The notes: generated from the letters alone by a model not told the origin. 64,000 nucleotides of DNA from Cristatella mucedo (GCA_009760855.2 WPIO01000031.1:949001-1013000); one strand, 5' to 3'; counted from the first letter of the stretch, positions 24,701-32,561 are shown. Translations and numbers: made by a program.

Positions 24701-27629
24701 TATCGAAGGAGATTTAGTTCTCTTAGTGTGCTATGCAAGTGCATTATTATTATTATTATTAATGGCCGGTGGTGCCACATCCTGTGCATGCCGGCCTAGT
24801 TTGGATATTAGATTCAATATAGAGTGAAGACACGGGCCACACGAGAATATCGGCCCATTTGTATCGCAAGTGGAGTGACACTGCCTTTGAACGCCACGCA
24901 CCCTCTTTCGAGAAGCCTCGAAAGTTGTTCGGCGGCACCTGGGTAGTCGCATCTGCACCCTTTTCTTTCTTTTGCACAGCCCCGATGCGTACCCTTCGCC
25001 TGCCCTGCCCGTGTCCTCGTTGCAGCTCGAGTGTCTGCAAAGATTGCTGCCCTGGTGCCCCGCGGTGCAGCCCGACCTGATGCAGCAGGCTGTGTTCCGA
25101 TCTGCCTGGAATCTCCTGCTCCTCGCAGCATTCGAGCGCTGCTCGGGAGCAGAAGACGGTGGCTGCCTCGACTATGCCGACTTCCTCGGCCTCCTCGTCA
25201 GGTGCGGTACGCTCGCTTTGTGTGCAGGTCTAGCTCTGTGCGCTGCCTTTTTCTTTCGCCCGGTGACGTGACCAGTGCGCTTATCTTTCCACAGCTGCCC
25301 CATAATCGATCAAATAAATTTGCGAAAGTTCCACAACGCCTTCAAGTCGCCTGGCTTCGAGGCATGCTCGTTTCTGCTCGGCCACCTGTGCCCTGGCACG
25401 AGTGAAAACAAACTGGTAAGGCCAGCTGTAGCACTTTTGGCCTGTGATGCCTGCTCGAATGTATCTGCAATCTGGGCGGAGACTGGTGCACATGGCCGGC
25501 TAGTATCGGCGGCTGGTTTTTCGGATAATGTGCTGGGATTCTTTGCTCTGCATAAGTTTTAGTCGGAGATCGGTGTTTAATTTTAGGGCACGTCTACTAG
25601 TAGGGATGCAATATTGCAGCAGTGCCAGCAGTGGAAGCCCTTGTACCCCTCGCTGGCCAGTCAGGTGAGTGACCCATGAAAGCCACCGGCGGTGAACGTG
25701 CCGGCAAAACGAAGCCACCGTGGAGGGGCATCAGTTCAGCCTGCTTTTACGAAGGGAGTTAGCTAAAGCGCACGAGCTGTTTGCAAAAAACCTCACGGCT
25801 ACCACAGTGGTATGCTTGCTATGGTTGCTATACCATGCTGCTAATCCAGGCGCCCACCACCAGCATTGGTTGTCACTCGCGTCCTCGTCTGTCGATTGCT
25901 GCCGGCGCCGAGCCTCCAGCTGCACGTGACCATGGGATGTGCTGGCTAATGAGCTTGCCACCACTTGGGATGACCTGCTTTGTCCACTGAACCCACTGCC
26001 ACACGTGGGCCTATCTCGCCGGCCCATCCATCATTAATCGCCCTTTGGGTCAAGCCCCTCCCCCAGAATCCACTCCCGTGTCAATGTGCAGCTATCACTG
26101 GTGCCTTGTAGCCGGTACATGTATTGTTCTTTTTGTGCTTTTGCATGAGACATTGCATGCTATCTCTCACCAATTGATATGCTTTCTGTACATCATATGT
26201 AATATGCCTTAAAAGCGATATAATTTTCTTAGGGCGTCGTGGAAATATCTACTTATTAACATAACCGAAGTCGGGGTACCATTATCAAAATAATCATCTG
26301 AAAAGCAGCTGGTAGCTTACAGTGAGCCGTAGTAGAGTCTAATATTAGCTTACGTAACAGCCTCATTTTTATAGCGGCAGATGACCCAGACTGCTATCAC
26401 CACTGCTTGCAGTTGGCAATAAAGGATCACCCACTGCAGGATTCGAATCCACGACCTCGGTCGTTAAGAACAAGCACCTTACTTCCTGGGCTATCACGGC
26501 CCCTTTTGGTCAGAAACATTTGGTTTATGTGCTGCCACCTCGTAGTGCAGTCAAAGGCCACCACAAAACCACCACACCAGATTCCTGCTGAAGTCAAATG
26601 TTCACATGCCTTTAGTGAAGTGCCATCTGGATCTCTGCATCTCCAACTGCCAACCCCTACTCAATGGTGCCAAGGTGCATTCCCTCTCAATCGTACCCAG
26701 CAGCCCTTCTTACGCTGCTGCTGTCGGCAGGTGGGGGGCCCAAGGCATTGCCACCCAGCTGGCCCCCCACCCAGCTGGCCCCCCACCCAGCTGCCTCCCC
26801 ACCCAGCTGCCCCCCACCCAGCTGCCCCCCACCTAGCTGCCCACCCTCCCAGCAACATCTGCGACCAGCTTACCTTACCGTCTACCCACACCTGGCTGCA
26901 CTAGCAGCTTTATCTCTCGGGCCACGATTTACTGTGCTGATTGTCTGTTGCTGGCATGATCCACCGGCCGATATTTTTGTCGTCGTGGCACGAGCGGCTC
27001 TGCCTGCAAGCTACCTGATCGTACCACCTGGACCATTCCTGCTACTTGGACTGCTGCTGGTAGCAGCGCTAGCGGCCGAGGCATGTGGGTTGGGAAGGAC
27101 CTGTGAACTGCTTAGACTGACTGGCTGGTTTGCAGAGATTTCGAGATTACGAAATTTTGCAGAGACACATCAATAAAGCCGAACTTTTCAAATCGAGCTT
27201 CGGCTCACGGTTGCACTACATAGTGGCTGAGCCGAGTTTAGTTATGCTCATGCCTGTGTGCAAGCCTGCATACACAAGCCCGTGTGCTCGCTTTGCAGCA
27301 TGCCAGCTACCTTTGAGGGGGTGGGAGTTAAACATCACTAATAGCCCATGTGACTCTTCACTTGAGGAAACTGTGCCTAAAGCAAGCTGAAGACCATACC
27401 TTTGTGTGAATTGTGCTCGGCTGAATTGCGGTTTTCAATTTGACCTGAGCGGCACGACATTCTTATCTCGGACAAGCGATCTTGATTTATAGTCTTTGTA
27501 TGAGTGCCTCTGCAGCAGCTGCTTTTGACCTTCTCCTCTTTCTCCTCCACAGTACAGTTCGACCGTATCATGGCTAATTATTCCATTTTTCCATTTCAGG
27601 TCGAATTTCTTGTAAACCGCACTTGCTGA
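22..27629 (+). CDS. KNTC1: KNTC1/ROD kinetochore-associated protein, C-terminal third (spliced, 5' end outside window)
   Basis: Large spliced gene. Known role of the family: the Rod subunit of the Rod-Zw10-Zwilch complex, which sits at unattached kinetochores and recruits dynein and Mad1/Mad2 in the spindle checkpoint. Joining the exons listed separately gives roughly 700 codons that follow, in order, the C-terminal region of vertebrate KNTC1 as I remember it. Landmarks are an alpha-helical block containing [15 protein letters not shown], then [66 protein letters not shown] and [12 protein letters not shown]. All introns are GT-AG and phases agree except at 13517/16205. The last two exons are weak. 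NBAS, a related Sec39-type protein, is the main alternative and fits the C-terminal landmarks less well. Identification is from remembered family sequence, not from a search. Confidence 0.87.
439..653 (+). CDS. KNTC1: KNTC1 exon b
   Basis: Acceptor ctctgcag, donor gcag|gtcaaa. The open frame reads [20 protein letters not shown] and ends ...LLGMLISKA, leaving one base (phase 1). The acidic and leucine pattern is typical of the helical-repeat body of Rod. The donor is followed in frame by a TAG at 664, so splicing is required. Confidence 0.85.
654..2820. other. Intron sequence, nothing identified
   Basis: Large intron of KNTC1 between exons b and c. No recognised repeat family or exon with matching phase. 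An open frame at 1463-1786 on the - strand (107 codons) is unrecognised, with no motif that I can name. Confidence 0.4.
2836..3022. repeat. Polypyrimidine (TC/TATC) microsatellite
   Basis: Mixed TCTA/TCTC run that becomes pure (TC)n at about 2960-3020. It lies in KNTC1 intron b-c. Open frames across it are low-complexity Ser/Leu or Arg/Glu artefacts. Confidence 0.95.
3371..3435. repeat. (GT)n-rich microsatellite
   Basis: Interrupted tgtg run with tgcg variants inside the same KNTC1 intron. Confidence 0.9.
4003..5157 (+). mobile_element. LINE family A (L2/CR1-like), 5'-truncated copy
   Basis: Encodes the 3' half of a non-LTR retrotransposon ORF2. The palm is [14 protein letters not shown] (the YADD catalytic motif), followed by [54 protein letters not shown] and [12 protein letters not shown]. 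In the other frame it ends [14 protein letters not shown]. It has one in-frame stop (TAA at 4448) and a frameshift near 4650, so it is dead. The 3' end is the conserved hairpin agagattgagttctct and an (ATT)n tail at 5137-5155. It sits sense to KNTC1 within an intron. Confidence 0.9.
5158..6699. other. Intron sequence, nothing identified
   Basis: Rest of the KNTC1 intron up to exon c. A 137-codon open frame on the - strand (5870-6283) lacks any motif I recognise and has no splice or start context to recommend it. Confidence 0.4.
6700..6758 (+). CDS. KNTC1: KNTC1 exon c
   Basis: Short 59-nt exon with a strong polypyrimidine tract and acceptor gtgccgcag, and donor AAG|gtgagg. It reads [19 protein letters not shown]. 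The incoming two bases CC complete the G left by exon b to give GCC, so the phase is exact. A 6-kb intron with repeats precedes it. Confidence 0.82.
6892..7047 (+). CDS. KNTC1: KNTC1 exon d
   Basis: Acceptor gtcgttgcag, donor AAG|gtaggc, 52 codons, phase 0 at both ends. It starts [20 protein letters not shown] and ends [13 protein letters not shown]. Only 133 bp separate it from exon c. Confidence 0.85.
7452..7736 (+). mobile_element. LINE family A, 3'-end fragment
   Basis: Starts at the degenerate 'KKKLK' end of ORF2 (aaaaagaaattaaaaacgc) and runs through the 3' UTR to the hairpin agagattgagttctct and an (ATT)n tail. Closely similar to the end of the copy at 4003-5157. Confidence 0.88.
8097..8222 (+). 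CDS. KNTC1: KNTC1 exon e
   Basis: Acceptor tttttcag, donor AAG|gtatgt, 42 codons, phase 0/0. It reads [19 protein letters not shown] to AQDWCSCEK. The helical character and its phase with exons d and f support membership of the same transcript. Confidence 0.85.
8223..10606. other. Intron sequence, nothing identified
   Basis: KNTC1 intron e-f. Low CpG, no long frame, no recognised repeat. Confidence 0.4.
10607..10844 (+). CDS. KNTC1: KNTC1 exon f
   Basis: The longest exon here (238 nt): acceptor cgttgcag, donor CCCG|gtgagt. It starts [20 protein letters not shown], and [20 protein letters not shown] is followed by ALIESLYSD. The pattern 'L...HGL.P..Y..L...PE.LI..LY' matches a conserved stretch of KNTC1 that I recall. 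It leaves one base, G. Confidence 0.88.
11078..11765 (-). mobile_element. LINE family B, 3' part, split by a family A insertion
   Basis: On the - strand it encodes [20 protein letters not shown], the typical C-terminal motif of L2/CR1-like ORF2. Its 3' end is a TTACA-type pentamer tail (seen as tgtaatgtaat on +, 11089). Sequence from 11713 onward resumes the same element (compare 40560-40620), so 11556-11705 interrupts it. Confidence 0.82.
11556..11705 (+). mobile_element. LINE family A 3' tail nested in LINE B
   Basis: Carries the family A 3' end (gcatgtacaaagtgcccag, an agaga/tctct hairpin partly duplicated, an (ATT)n tail) in the opposite orientation to the surrounding LINE B. It is therefore the younger insertion. 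Confidence 0.75.
12792..12931 (+). CDS. KNTC1: KNTC1 exon g
   Basis: Acceptor ttttatag, donor ATG|gtacgc. The incoming AC completes G to GAC. It reads [19 protein letters not shown], then [14 protein letters not shown], and ends DDLNSSM. The segment 'I......N/GI.L.KL...L...WL' is a recognisable KNTC1 landmark. It ends in phase 0. Confidence 0.87.
13423..13517 (+). CDS. KNTC1: KNTC1 exon h (outgoing phase does not match next exon)
   Basis: Acceptor catgttgtcag, donor AGCAA|gtgagt, a near-ideal donor. It reads [20 protein letters not shown] then [11 protein letters not shown]. The acidic linker precedes the 'R.I.YLLQ'-like block in vertebrate KNTC1, so its position in the protein is sensible. 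It leaves two bases (AA), while the next recognised exon needs one base; see findings. Confidence 0.72.
13620..13682. repeat. About 30-bp tandem duplication
   Basis: Two adjacent near-identical units of the type agctcatcatgaacccgtgt followed by agagtgt, in the intron between exons h and i. Confidence 0.8.
14084..15840 (-). mobile_element. LINE family A, longest copy (antisense to KNTC1)
   Basis: Read on -, the order is [20 protein letters not shown] (fingers), [33 protein letters not shown] (degenerate first Asp block), [14 protein letters not shown] (catalytic YADD), [28 protein letters not shown], then a decayed C-terminus, the 3' UTR, hairpin and (ATT)n tail at 14084-14100. Several frameshifts make it inactive. 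It lies in the intron whose flanking exons have mismatched phases. Confidence 0.9.
16205..16299 (+). CDS. KNTC1: KNTC1 exon i
   Basis: Acceptor tgttgccatcacag. The frame reads [20 protein letters not shown] then [11 protein letters not shown], resembling the 'RVIYLLQ..P.D.S' block of KNTC1. The donor is uncertain: ACG|gttacc at 16300 or ATC|gtgacc at 16282, both phase 0 and both compatible with the next exon. The preceding junction is out of phase by one base. Confidence 0.68.
17493..17640. other. Unidentified intron sequence before GT repeat
   Basis: KNTC1 intron i-j. Short open frames only; nothing recognised. Confidence 0.3.
17638..17722. repeat. (GT)n microsatellite
   Basis: About 45 bp of perfect (GT)n followed by GTGCGT/GTATGC variants. 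Confidence 0.95.
17836..18075 (+). mobile_element. LINE fragment (family A-like)
   Basis: Reads [20 protein letters not shown] and [16 protein letters not shown], the 'QNAARL...HI.PLL..LHWLPV..RI.FK' segment of L2/CR1-like ORF2, then decays. Confidence 0.75.
18364..18522 (+). mobile_element. SINE family 1 (tRNA-derived)
   Basis: tRNA-like head with A-box region taaggtggttactc and B box gagggttcggatcctg. It is followed by the family body ending aagaggctgttaaatcagct. It is in the intron just upstream of KNTC1 exon j. Confidence 0.85.
18787..18896 (+). CDS. KNTC1: KNTC1 exon j
   Basis: Acceptor catctgtag, donor TATCG|gtacgt. It reads [20 protein letters not shown] then [16 protein letters not shown]. 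The run 'R.RAL.CL......E.LE.L' is a strong KNTC1 landmark. It leaves two bases, CG. Confidence 0.88.
19170..19305 (+). CDS. KNTC1: KNTC1 exon k
   Basis: Acceptor tttttgccag, donor CCGCAG|gtacag. The incoming C completes CGC. It reads [20 protein letters not shown] and ends [17 protein letters not shown]. The 'I...LW..H..E' end is a KNTC1 landmark. Phase 0 out. Confidence 0.88.
19575..20216 (+). mobile_element. LINE family A 3' end, split by a SINE
   Basis: ORF2 C-terminal sequence (compare 4690-4860) runs to tttacccatcctcg at about 19661, is interrupted, and resumes at aaacctcaaatcctttggag (19836). It continues through KAWNS-type sequence, the 3' UTR, the hairpin and (ATT)n at 20200-20216. 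Confidence 0.85.
19662..19834 (+). mobile_element. SINE family 1 nested in LINE A
   Basis: Complete copy: A-box tagataaggcggttgc, B box gtgggttcgaatcctgc, body, and gctgttaaatcagcta then a T run. The flanking LINE A text is continuous when the SINE is removed, by comparison with 4741-4800. Confidence 0.88.
20360..20870 (+). mobile_element. Decayed LINE family A copy
   Basis: Recognisable by aligned phrases such as gggtgtcccttctccgaagtgacctc (from position 20378) and aagcctgcctacttca, which parallel the LGV..SDLS...AY block of the copy at 4003-5157. It ends in a C run at 20863-20871 without a tail. Confidence 0.6.
21301..21350. repeat. (CA)n microsatellite
   Basis: About 22 perfect CA units. 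Confidence 0.95.
21751..21811. repeat. (TA)n microsatellite
   Basis: Perfect TA run to 21784, then a second short TA run after a cgtatatgtattaca break. Confidence 0.95.
23390..23442. repeat. 28-bp tandem duplication
   Basis: The unit ttattttctagtttactgag is repeated with a 28-bp period. Confidence 0.85.
23920..24015 (+). CDS. KNTC1: KNTC1 exon l
   Basis: Acceptor catacgttacag, donor AAGCAG|gtaagg, 32 codons, phase 0/0. It reads [20 protein letters not shown] then [12 protein letters not shown]. The 'A..L...LC..Y...DL....LL..L' spacing matches vertebrate KNTC1 directly after the exon k landmark. Confidence 0.9.
24430..24590 (+). mobile_element. SINE family 1
   Basis: Diverged tRNA-like head (B box region gtcggtttgagttgtgc), a body with a duplicated gccc, and the end gaggctgttaaatcagctaa. 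Confidence 0.78.
24640..24764 (+). mobile_element. LINE A-type 3' tail remnant
   Basis: Contains the degenerate hairpin ggagatttagttctctt and gtgctatgcaagtgc, followed by (ATT)n at 24743-24762. The body upstream is not recognisable. Confidence 0.55.
25026..25201 (+). CDS. KNTC1: KNTC1 exon m
   Basis: Acceptor tcctcgttgcag, chosen over the upstream gcacag at about 24979 because only this one is phase 0 like the incoming exon. Donor GTCAG|gtgcgg. It starts [20 protein letters not shown], then [17 protein letters not shown], and ends [10 protein letters not shown]. The 'AW' helix and the leucine-rich end match KNTC1. It leaves AG. Confidence 0.85.
25295..25415 (+). CDS. KNTC1: KNTC1 exon n
   Basis: Acceptor tttccacag, donor AAACTG|gtaagg. 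C completes AGC (Ser). It reads [20 protein letters not shown] then [20 protein letters not shown]. The 'CP....D......F....L.AFA..LL' region is conserved in KNTC1. The intron before it is only 93 bp. Confidence 0.87.
25587..25664 (+). CDS. KNTC1: KNTC1 exon o
   Basis: Acceptor tttaattttag, donor AGTCAG|gtgagt, 26 codons, phase 0/0. It reads [20 protein letters not shown] then PSLASQ. It corresponds in position to the weakly conserved segment after exon n in KNTC1. The strong donor and matching phases support it. Confidence 0.75.
25735..25809 (+). CDS. KNTC1: KNTC1 exon p
   Basis: Acceptor ggggcatcag (phase 0; the alternative cag three bases downstream of FS is out of phase), donor ACAGTG|gtatgc. 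It reads [20 protein letters not shown] then TATTV. It fits the basic helical segment near the C-terminus of KNTC1. The short acceptor tract is not very pyrimidine-rich. Confidence 0.62.
26346..26503 (-). mobile_element. SINE family 1 (reverse)
   Basis: Reverse complement of the family: starts with the end motif aacagcctcatttttatagc and continues to B box aggattcgaatccacgacc and the A-box region caccttacttcctgggct. It is in the last large KNTC1 intron. Confidence 0.85.
26748..26845. repeat. 17-bp minisatellite
   Basis: Five to six units of the type ccccacccagctggccc/ctgcccc in tandem, C-rich on +. The proline-rich open frames through it are artefacts of the repeat. Confidence 0.9.
27136..27222 (+). 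CDS. KNTC1: Candidate KNTC1 exon q
   Basis: Acceptor ctggtttgcag. The frame reads [20 protein letters not shown], which resembles the 'Y..L..H..N' helix near the KNTC1 C-terminus. No good donor is visible: ATA|gtggct (used here, phase 0) or CACG|gttgca at 27210 are both weak. The frame stays open to 27390, so a retained intron or alternative end is possible. Confidence 0.4.
27600..27629 (+). CDS. KNTC1: Candidate KNTC1 terminal exon with early stop
   Basis: Good acceptor tttttccatttcag. In phase 0 it reads VEFLVNRTC and then stops at TGA (27627-27629). VEFLVN resembles the 'ELV.YL' motif close to the C-terminus of vertebrate KNTC1, whose reading frame continues for several tens of residues more. 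A one-base shift after VEFLVNRT would open a further stretch ending at TAG near 27717. Either the protein is shorter here, or there is a frameshift or sequence error, or the call is wrong. Confidence 0.33.
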   Translation, partial: VEFLVNRTC

Positions 27630-27737
27630 TGACCTCTTGAACCTTCCAGTGCCTGGTGGACGGAAGTTGCAGCTACCACCGTGTCATGTTACAAACGATG
27701 ACTGGTGGCTTGCTTAGGAGGACATACTTCATTTGCA

Positions 27738-27815
27738 TCAACTCTCTCTCACTCTCTCACTCTCTCTCACTCTCTCTCACTCTCTCTCTCTCTCTCTCTC
27801 TCACTCTCTCACTCC
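27738..27815. repeat. (TC)n/CTCACT microsatellite
   Basis: Repeated ctctcactctct units. It lies just past the candidate end of KNTC1. Confidence 0.95.
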
Positions 27816-28479
27816 TCGGACCGAGCAGCCTGCTTGGTTTGTCGGTGAAGCTCCCGGGATTACTGCTGCACTGTCTTCGATCAGCCCTAAAGATTGACGC
27901 TCTGATGCCTAACACTTTGACAGCAAGCAAAATCACTCCGAACGATATGGAAGCGATGCGTTTGCCTCCTCTTTTTTAAATCTCGCCGATCTTGATCCAT
28001 GTGACTATGCTCTTGCCTGCAAGAATATCAATGCAAACGTTTCTGGTAGTGAAGTGAATGCCTGTGCCGTGCTGTGGAGCTGGCATGCATACGGCTAAGT
28101 CCACTTTGTCTGGTCTCGTTTTGTTGACCAATCGCACCAGCATAGGCCAAGGTGAGTTGTGCTGACGATGGCATCGACCAGGATCTACTTCTTGCCTGCA
28201 CTGACGGACGTGCTACCTGCTACTAAGTGCTAACTACTGACGGTGCCGCAAAACTAGAGACTAATGCTTGCTCTTCAAAAGGCAACGTGATCCACAACCG
28301 GTGACCATGTATTACAGTGGCTCTATCCTCAACTTGCAAGCTCCTCTTAGTGCACAGAATTTGGCTAAGCAATTTGTCCTCGATGAACAAGTTTGTCTCT
28401 GTCGCTTTTGCGGACTGGACAAAACCTGCCCAGCCCCTTGCTCTGAAGGTTGCAAGGGCTAGAGGTAGTAATATGTGCA

Positions 28480-30090
28480 TTTAAGCATGACGAAACGTCT
28501 CGAAACTAGGTGCTTGTAAACTGTGAGCCGTTGCCACTCACTTATTTGTCTGGGATCCCTAAATTTGCAGATAGTGTCGAGGACTTGCTTCATGTCCACT
28601 GCGTGTACTGCATTGAGCTTGTATGCAGTAAACAATTTGCTATAATAATCGATAGTAAATAAGTAGTAACTTCCATCGATAGCAGGTCCACTCCCTGCTT
28701 CAGGTGTTTGTATTTCGGAGAACCTGGACCACATGGTGATGGTGATGAATAGTTCAGTTGTCTTTTTGAATTCTTTAGATATGCTAAGAAATGGGCCGTG
28801 ATAGCACCGGATGTAAGGTGCTTGCTCTTCACGACCGAGGTCGTGGGTTCGAATCCTACTGTTGGGCGATCCTTTATTGCCAACTACAAGCAGTGGTGAT
28901 AGCCGATAAGGCTCTTCTGCCGCTATCCAAATGAGGCTGTTAAATAAGCTAAGACTATTTTTGTGTGCTGCCGCCAAGAATTCAGTGCCGTTGATGTAGC
29001 TAGGTCAATTGACCTAGTGTTTTAGTAGGATGATAGTTTTTACAATACCAAAGTGCACACAGGCGGTGCGATGCCTGCTGTCGAATTGACTGAGGGACGA
29101 CCACGTGTTCGCCTTTGAAGATCAAGTCTGTTCTGGAAAATCTTGCCGAAATCCTCAGGAAGGCCTCAAATGAGCAGGTAAGTGTCGATATCTATCTGTA
29201 CAGCCTGTCACTAAGTATGTTAGTTCGGCTTGAAGTGCTGTATATCAGTTGCTGTTGCTCGTCGTCAGGCTTCTCATCGTAGGGCCGGTAGGGTTCGGCG
29301 GTGTCTAGCTACTCGTGGGCCTTGTACAGACGATTTCATGGGCTCTGCTGAGTGAGTACATCTGCTATGACCAACTCATTTCCATGCTTACGGACTACTA
29401 AGACGAACGGGTAGCGCCTCCTTAAGACACCAAGTAGTGGAACATGGTCATTTTCTGTTGGCCGACTCTGCCCAAAGACATAATGGTGAAATCATCCGAG
29501 GCATCATATGAACAGCCCTCGTCTTCTTTCGAACATCATTTCTGAAGTGGGGTCAAAATTTGAGAAGCATATATGGATTGAAAGGCCCCAGGTTTTCCAT
29601 CAGTTGTGCTCCAAGGCATTTGCTGTCCTACAAGCACGAAGTCTCTGTATGCGTTGAGTGTCGTGAAGATGCACATTTATCTAACTTTATCTTCATCTAA
29701 CTTTAGGCAAACTGGATTAAGTAATCAGCCATCTCTAGTAACTGAAAGACGTCGTTTGACGAGGGTAAGTTAAATTTCTGATGGCATTCCCCTTGATCGA
29801 ATGCAGCCTGACATCCCCTCGCCCGACAAGACACGGCTCAAGTAGAGAATTATCTATGTTAAGGTCTAGATGAGTGTCACTGCATTTTGCCAAAAACATA
29901 CCTCTGGTTCGTGAACAATACCTCATTGCGGACCCGTTTACGAATATGTCATCAATGTATGTATATAAATACCGGGGAAGTCCGCTAAACGAATCGAAAT
30001 AATGTGTGTAAGACCTCAGCGGCTGAAGTATAACCGAATGGCGATCGCAAAAATTAAATACTTTCGAAAAGTGTGGCAATCGTCGTTAAA
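28480..30090 (-). mobile_element. Decayed Ty3/Gypsy pol (RT, RNase H end, integrase)
   Basis: Read on -, from high to low coordinates. RT palm: SGLPRYLYTYIDDIFVNGS, with the YIDD catalytic motif at 29949-29960. Near 29340-29430 is FVLVVRKHGNELVIADVLT, matching the end of RNase H. Near 29100 is GEHVVVPQSIRQQ, the lead into the zinc-binding H2C2 module. At 28640-28680 is YYLFTIDYYSKLFTAYKL, the integrase core. Many stops and shifts show it is a fossil. A SINE interrupts it at 28793-28953. Domain order (RT, RH, IN) is that of Gypsy, not Copia. Confidence 0.75.
28793..28953 (+). mobile_element. SINE family 1 nested in Gypsy pol
   Basis: Complete + copy: head gtaaggtgcttgctcttcac, B box gtgggttcgaatcctac, end atgaggctgttaaataagct. 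It lies between the H2C2 lead and the integrase core of the - strand Gypsy fragment. Confidence 0.86.
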
Positions 30091-30429
30091 AGACTGCTGG
30101 CCTTATCAAAGCCCACCTACACAGTGGTGCAGGTTGGCCTTGATGGTGGGCACACCTTGATGGCAGGTGGGCACACACCCACCACACACAATCAGGTTCT
30201 GTGCACAGTGGATCGAGCTTCTTGGAGCCCACTCGATCTTGGAAAGATCCCAGTCGTCCGGAGCTGCCGGTTTTGTAATCCCGGTTTCGCAACTAACCCT
30301 GGTAATTGTGTTACACATACTGTGGATTCGATGACTTATACAAATATCTTGACGTACGCCACAAAAGAGATTATTAGCTCGATGCTTGTTAATAAGTGGG
30401 CGTTTTTATCGACTAACAAGAAAACTTAA

Positions 30430-32000
30430 TGCATCCCTAAGCACTGCATCTGCTAGGGAATCGCTATCCAAGGGTTAGGTGTCATGTCTGCAGCTACGGT
30501 ACCAAGCTTGCACACCGGAAAAGCTTTAACCCAGCTAGGGGCCATTTCTGTACTATTTGAACTATCGCGTTAGCCGCGAGGCTACCTAAAACTTGCCTGG
30601 ACGATGTGAAAGCGGACTAGGTAAAATTCTTGTGTGAGTTCCAATATTTACATTCAAAACATGCTGGTAGCAGTGCATTTATTGCGACCGCCAGAGCGGA
30701 CTAAGTAGAATGTAAAAGCTAATTCAATTATTCACGTTTACCTACCGTGACTACATGTGCGGGTATGAATTTATCAAATGAATTGACAAAAGTGGTACAT
30801 AAGCAGCAGTGCTCCCAAGACCGCTTGTTTTTAGCGGACCAGATAGAATGCATGGATTAATTCTAGGAATACCTAAATTTGTATATATATACTGAGATAC
30901 TGATCGCTAAAAGTCCAAGCGATCATCACACGCGAACAGGGTGCTTGAGAACAAAACAACGGGTCGACTGGTGCGTGGCTTCGAGACTCGAGTGGATTTG
31001 CCATACGTTAAATTCCAGGCGGTATGCAAAAGCAAATGTGTCATCCTTCGGGTTCTAAAGCAAACATGACACCACAGTCCAATGCCTATTAAAACTGTAG
31101 GGGCTCGCCTACGCGGACGAAGAAGCACGATCAATCAACGACCCCCCCCCCCCCCAGACGATTTATGGGCGTGGCAACTGCAGCATTATAGGCAGGCGGG
31201 ACGCACATGCTGACGTAGTGGCCGAGGAGAGAAGGAAGAGAAGAGAACATTGATTGTGCGTGCAAGCTGACGCACAAGTAGAAGCAAGTCGAAGCAGCGC
31301 TAGTGGGGTCACACGACCGGGCTGGCCCTACGCAATTGCAGGCGTAGATAGCTTGCATACAGGACGAAGCAGAAAGTAGGTTGGGGTCACGTGACCCGGG
31401 CCCCGTCGAAATTAAATCTCGCATGTTCAGAGGATACGTCCTGACTGCAGTGCACAACTGGCTGACGACCAGCGCGCCCGTTGGTCGGTAGGAGTGATGG
31501 GAGTCCGGCTGCGGGCCAGAACAACATTTAGACGAAGCCACGCCCAAAATACGGCTAGTGTAATTCGCTGAATTACGCACAGGTTCGCAGGCAAAGCACA
31601 TGGGAAAAAACTATAGAGTTTAGGGGCAATGAGAAAGCGTAACGGAACGGATGTGTTAGGTTCCACAATTTAAACCGTACAAGGTCAATGCTGGCAGAGA
31701 TCGTGGCCGGGCGCAAGTTAAAAAATTTTGGTGTTTACAAGCTAATGGGCCGATCGATATTTCAATTTAGTGGAGGAATGGACTAGATGCTGAGGAGCCG
31801 GCGGTGGAAGAGCCTACTGGTAGAGGAGAGTGGATATGTATCCCAGTGCAAGATAGCGGACATGAGACAGAAGTAGTGAGTACACTGTTGACTTTCCGAG
31901 GCCAGACGAGCCTTTGTGTTCGGCCCCAGCTGCAGACGGCACCGATCTAAAGCCCTGAATAAAGGGATACCAAAAACTAGTTCATGCATTTGTTCCATCT
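30430..32000. other. Intergenic sequence, nothing identified
   Basis: Includes a C homopolymer at 31141-31156. Open frames on - are unrecognised. CpG density rises from about 31 kb. Confidence 0.4.
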
Positions 32001-32022
32001 AGCTCTTTACTGGAAAATAACT

Positions 32023-32211
32023 CTACGCGCAAAATCTAACTCCTAACTCTATCTGGATAACCGACTGTTCATCTGGGAGCAGCTTGGTTTTGTAATTGAC
32101 ATTCAGGTTGCTCAAGCAATTGAAGACATGGGGAAATTCATCCCTCGGGTTAACAACGGCATAGTATAGTGTAGAGAGCAACTGGGCCATTTCACTCGTG
32201 ATGTCGAGCAC
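32023..32211 (-). mobile_element. Possible Gypsy fragment (start of RT)
   Basis: Reads EFPHVFNCLSNLNVNYKTKL then LPDEQSVIQ, which resembles the 'FPDVF.GLG.....Y.IKL.PDA.P' stretch before the Gypsy RT. Same orientation as the pol fragment at 28480-30090, but about 2 kb further away, so it could be the same disrupted element or another copy. Confidence 0.4.
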
Positions 32212-32561
32212 TGAGGATATGTAGACCTTGGAGAGCTAGAACTTCTTCTTATACGACAGACAATTTCAGGGTCTGATGCCTGCCTTGGACGGAATAGTGG
32301 AAACAGGTGGACCCAATTGCTAACAGAGATGTGGTGGCGTGGGCATAGGACCATAATTATAGGGCCAGGCGCCTTCACCGGCTGCTTTTTACGGAGGTGT
32401 GCCAGCATGGGCATAGAGTTTACCTTTTTCGTGTGCTTTTGTGTCCCGTCGCACAGGCAGTACAATGACTCACTGCAACATGACATTGCAAGTGGCTTCA
32501 GTGCCAACTCTAAAATAACTGCCAACGGCACACCTGTAGCACACGCACAGCGACGTGATAA

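Noticed and set aside
24972-25025. Upstream extension of KNTC1 exon m from the gcacag acceptor
   Set aside because: That acceptor gives the wrong phase relative to exon l; the acceptor at 25025 fits exactly.
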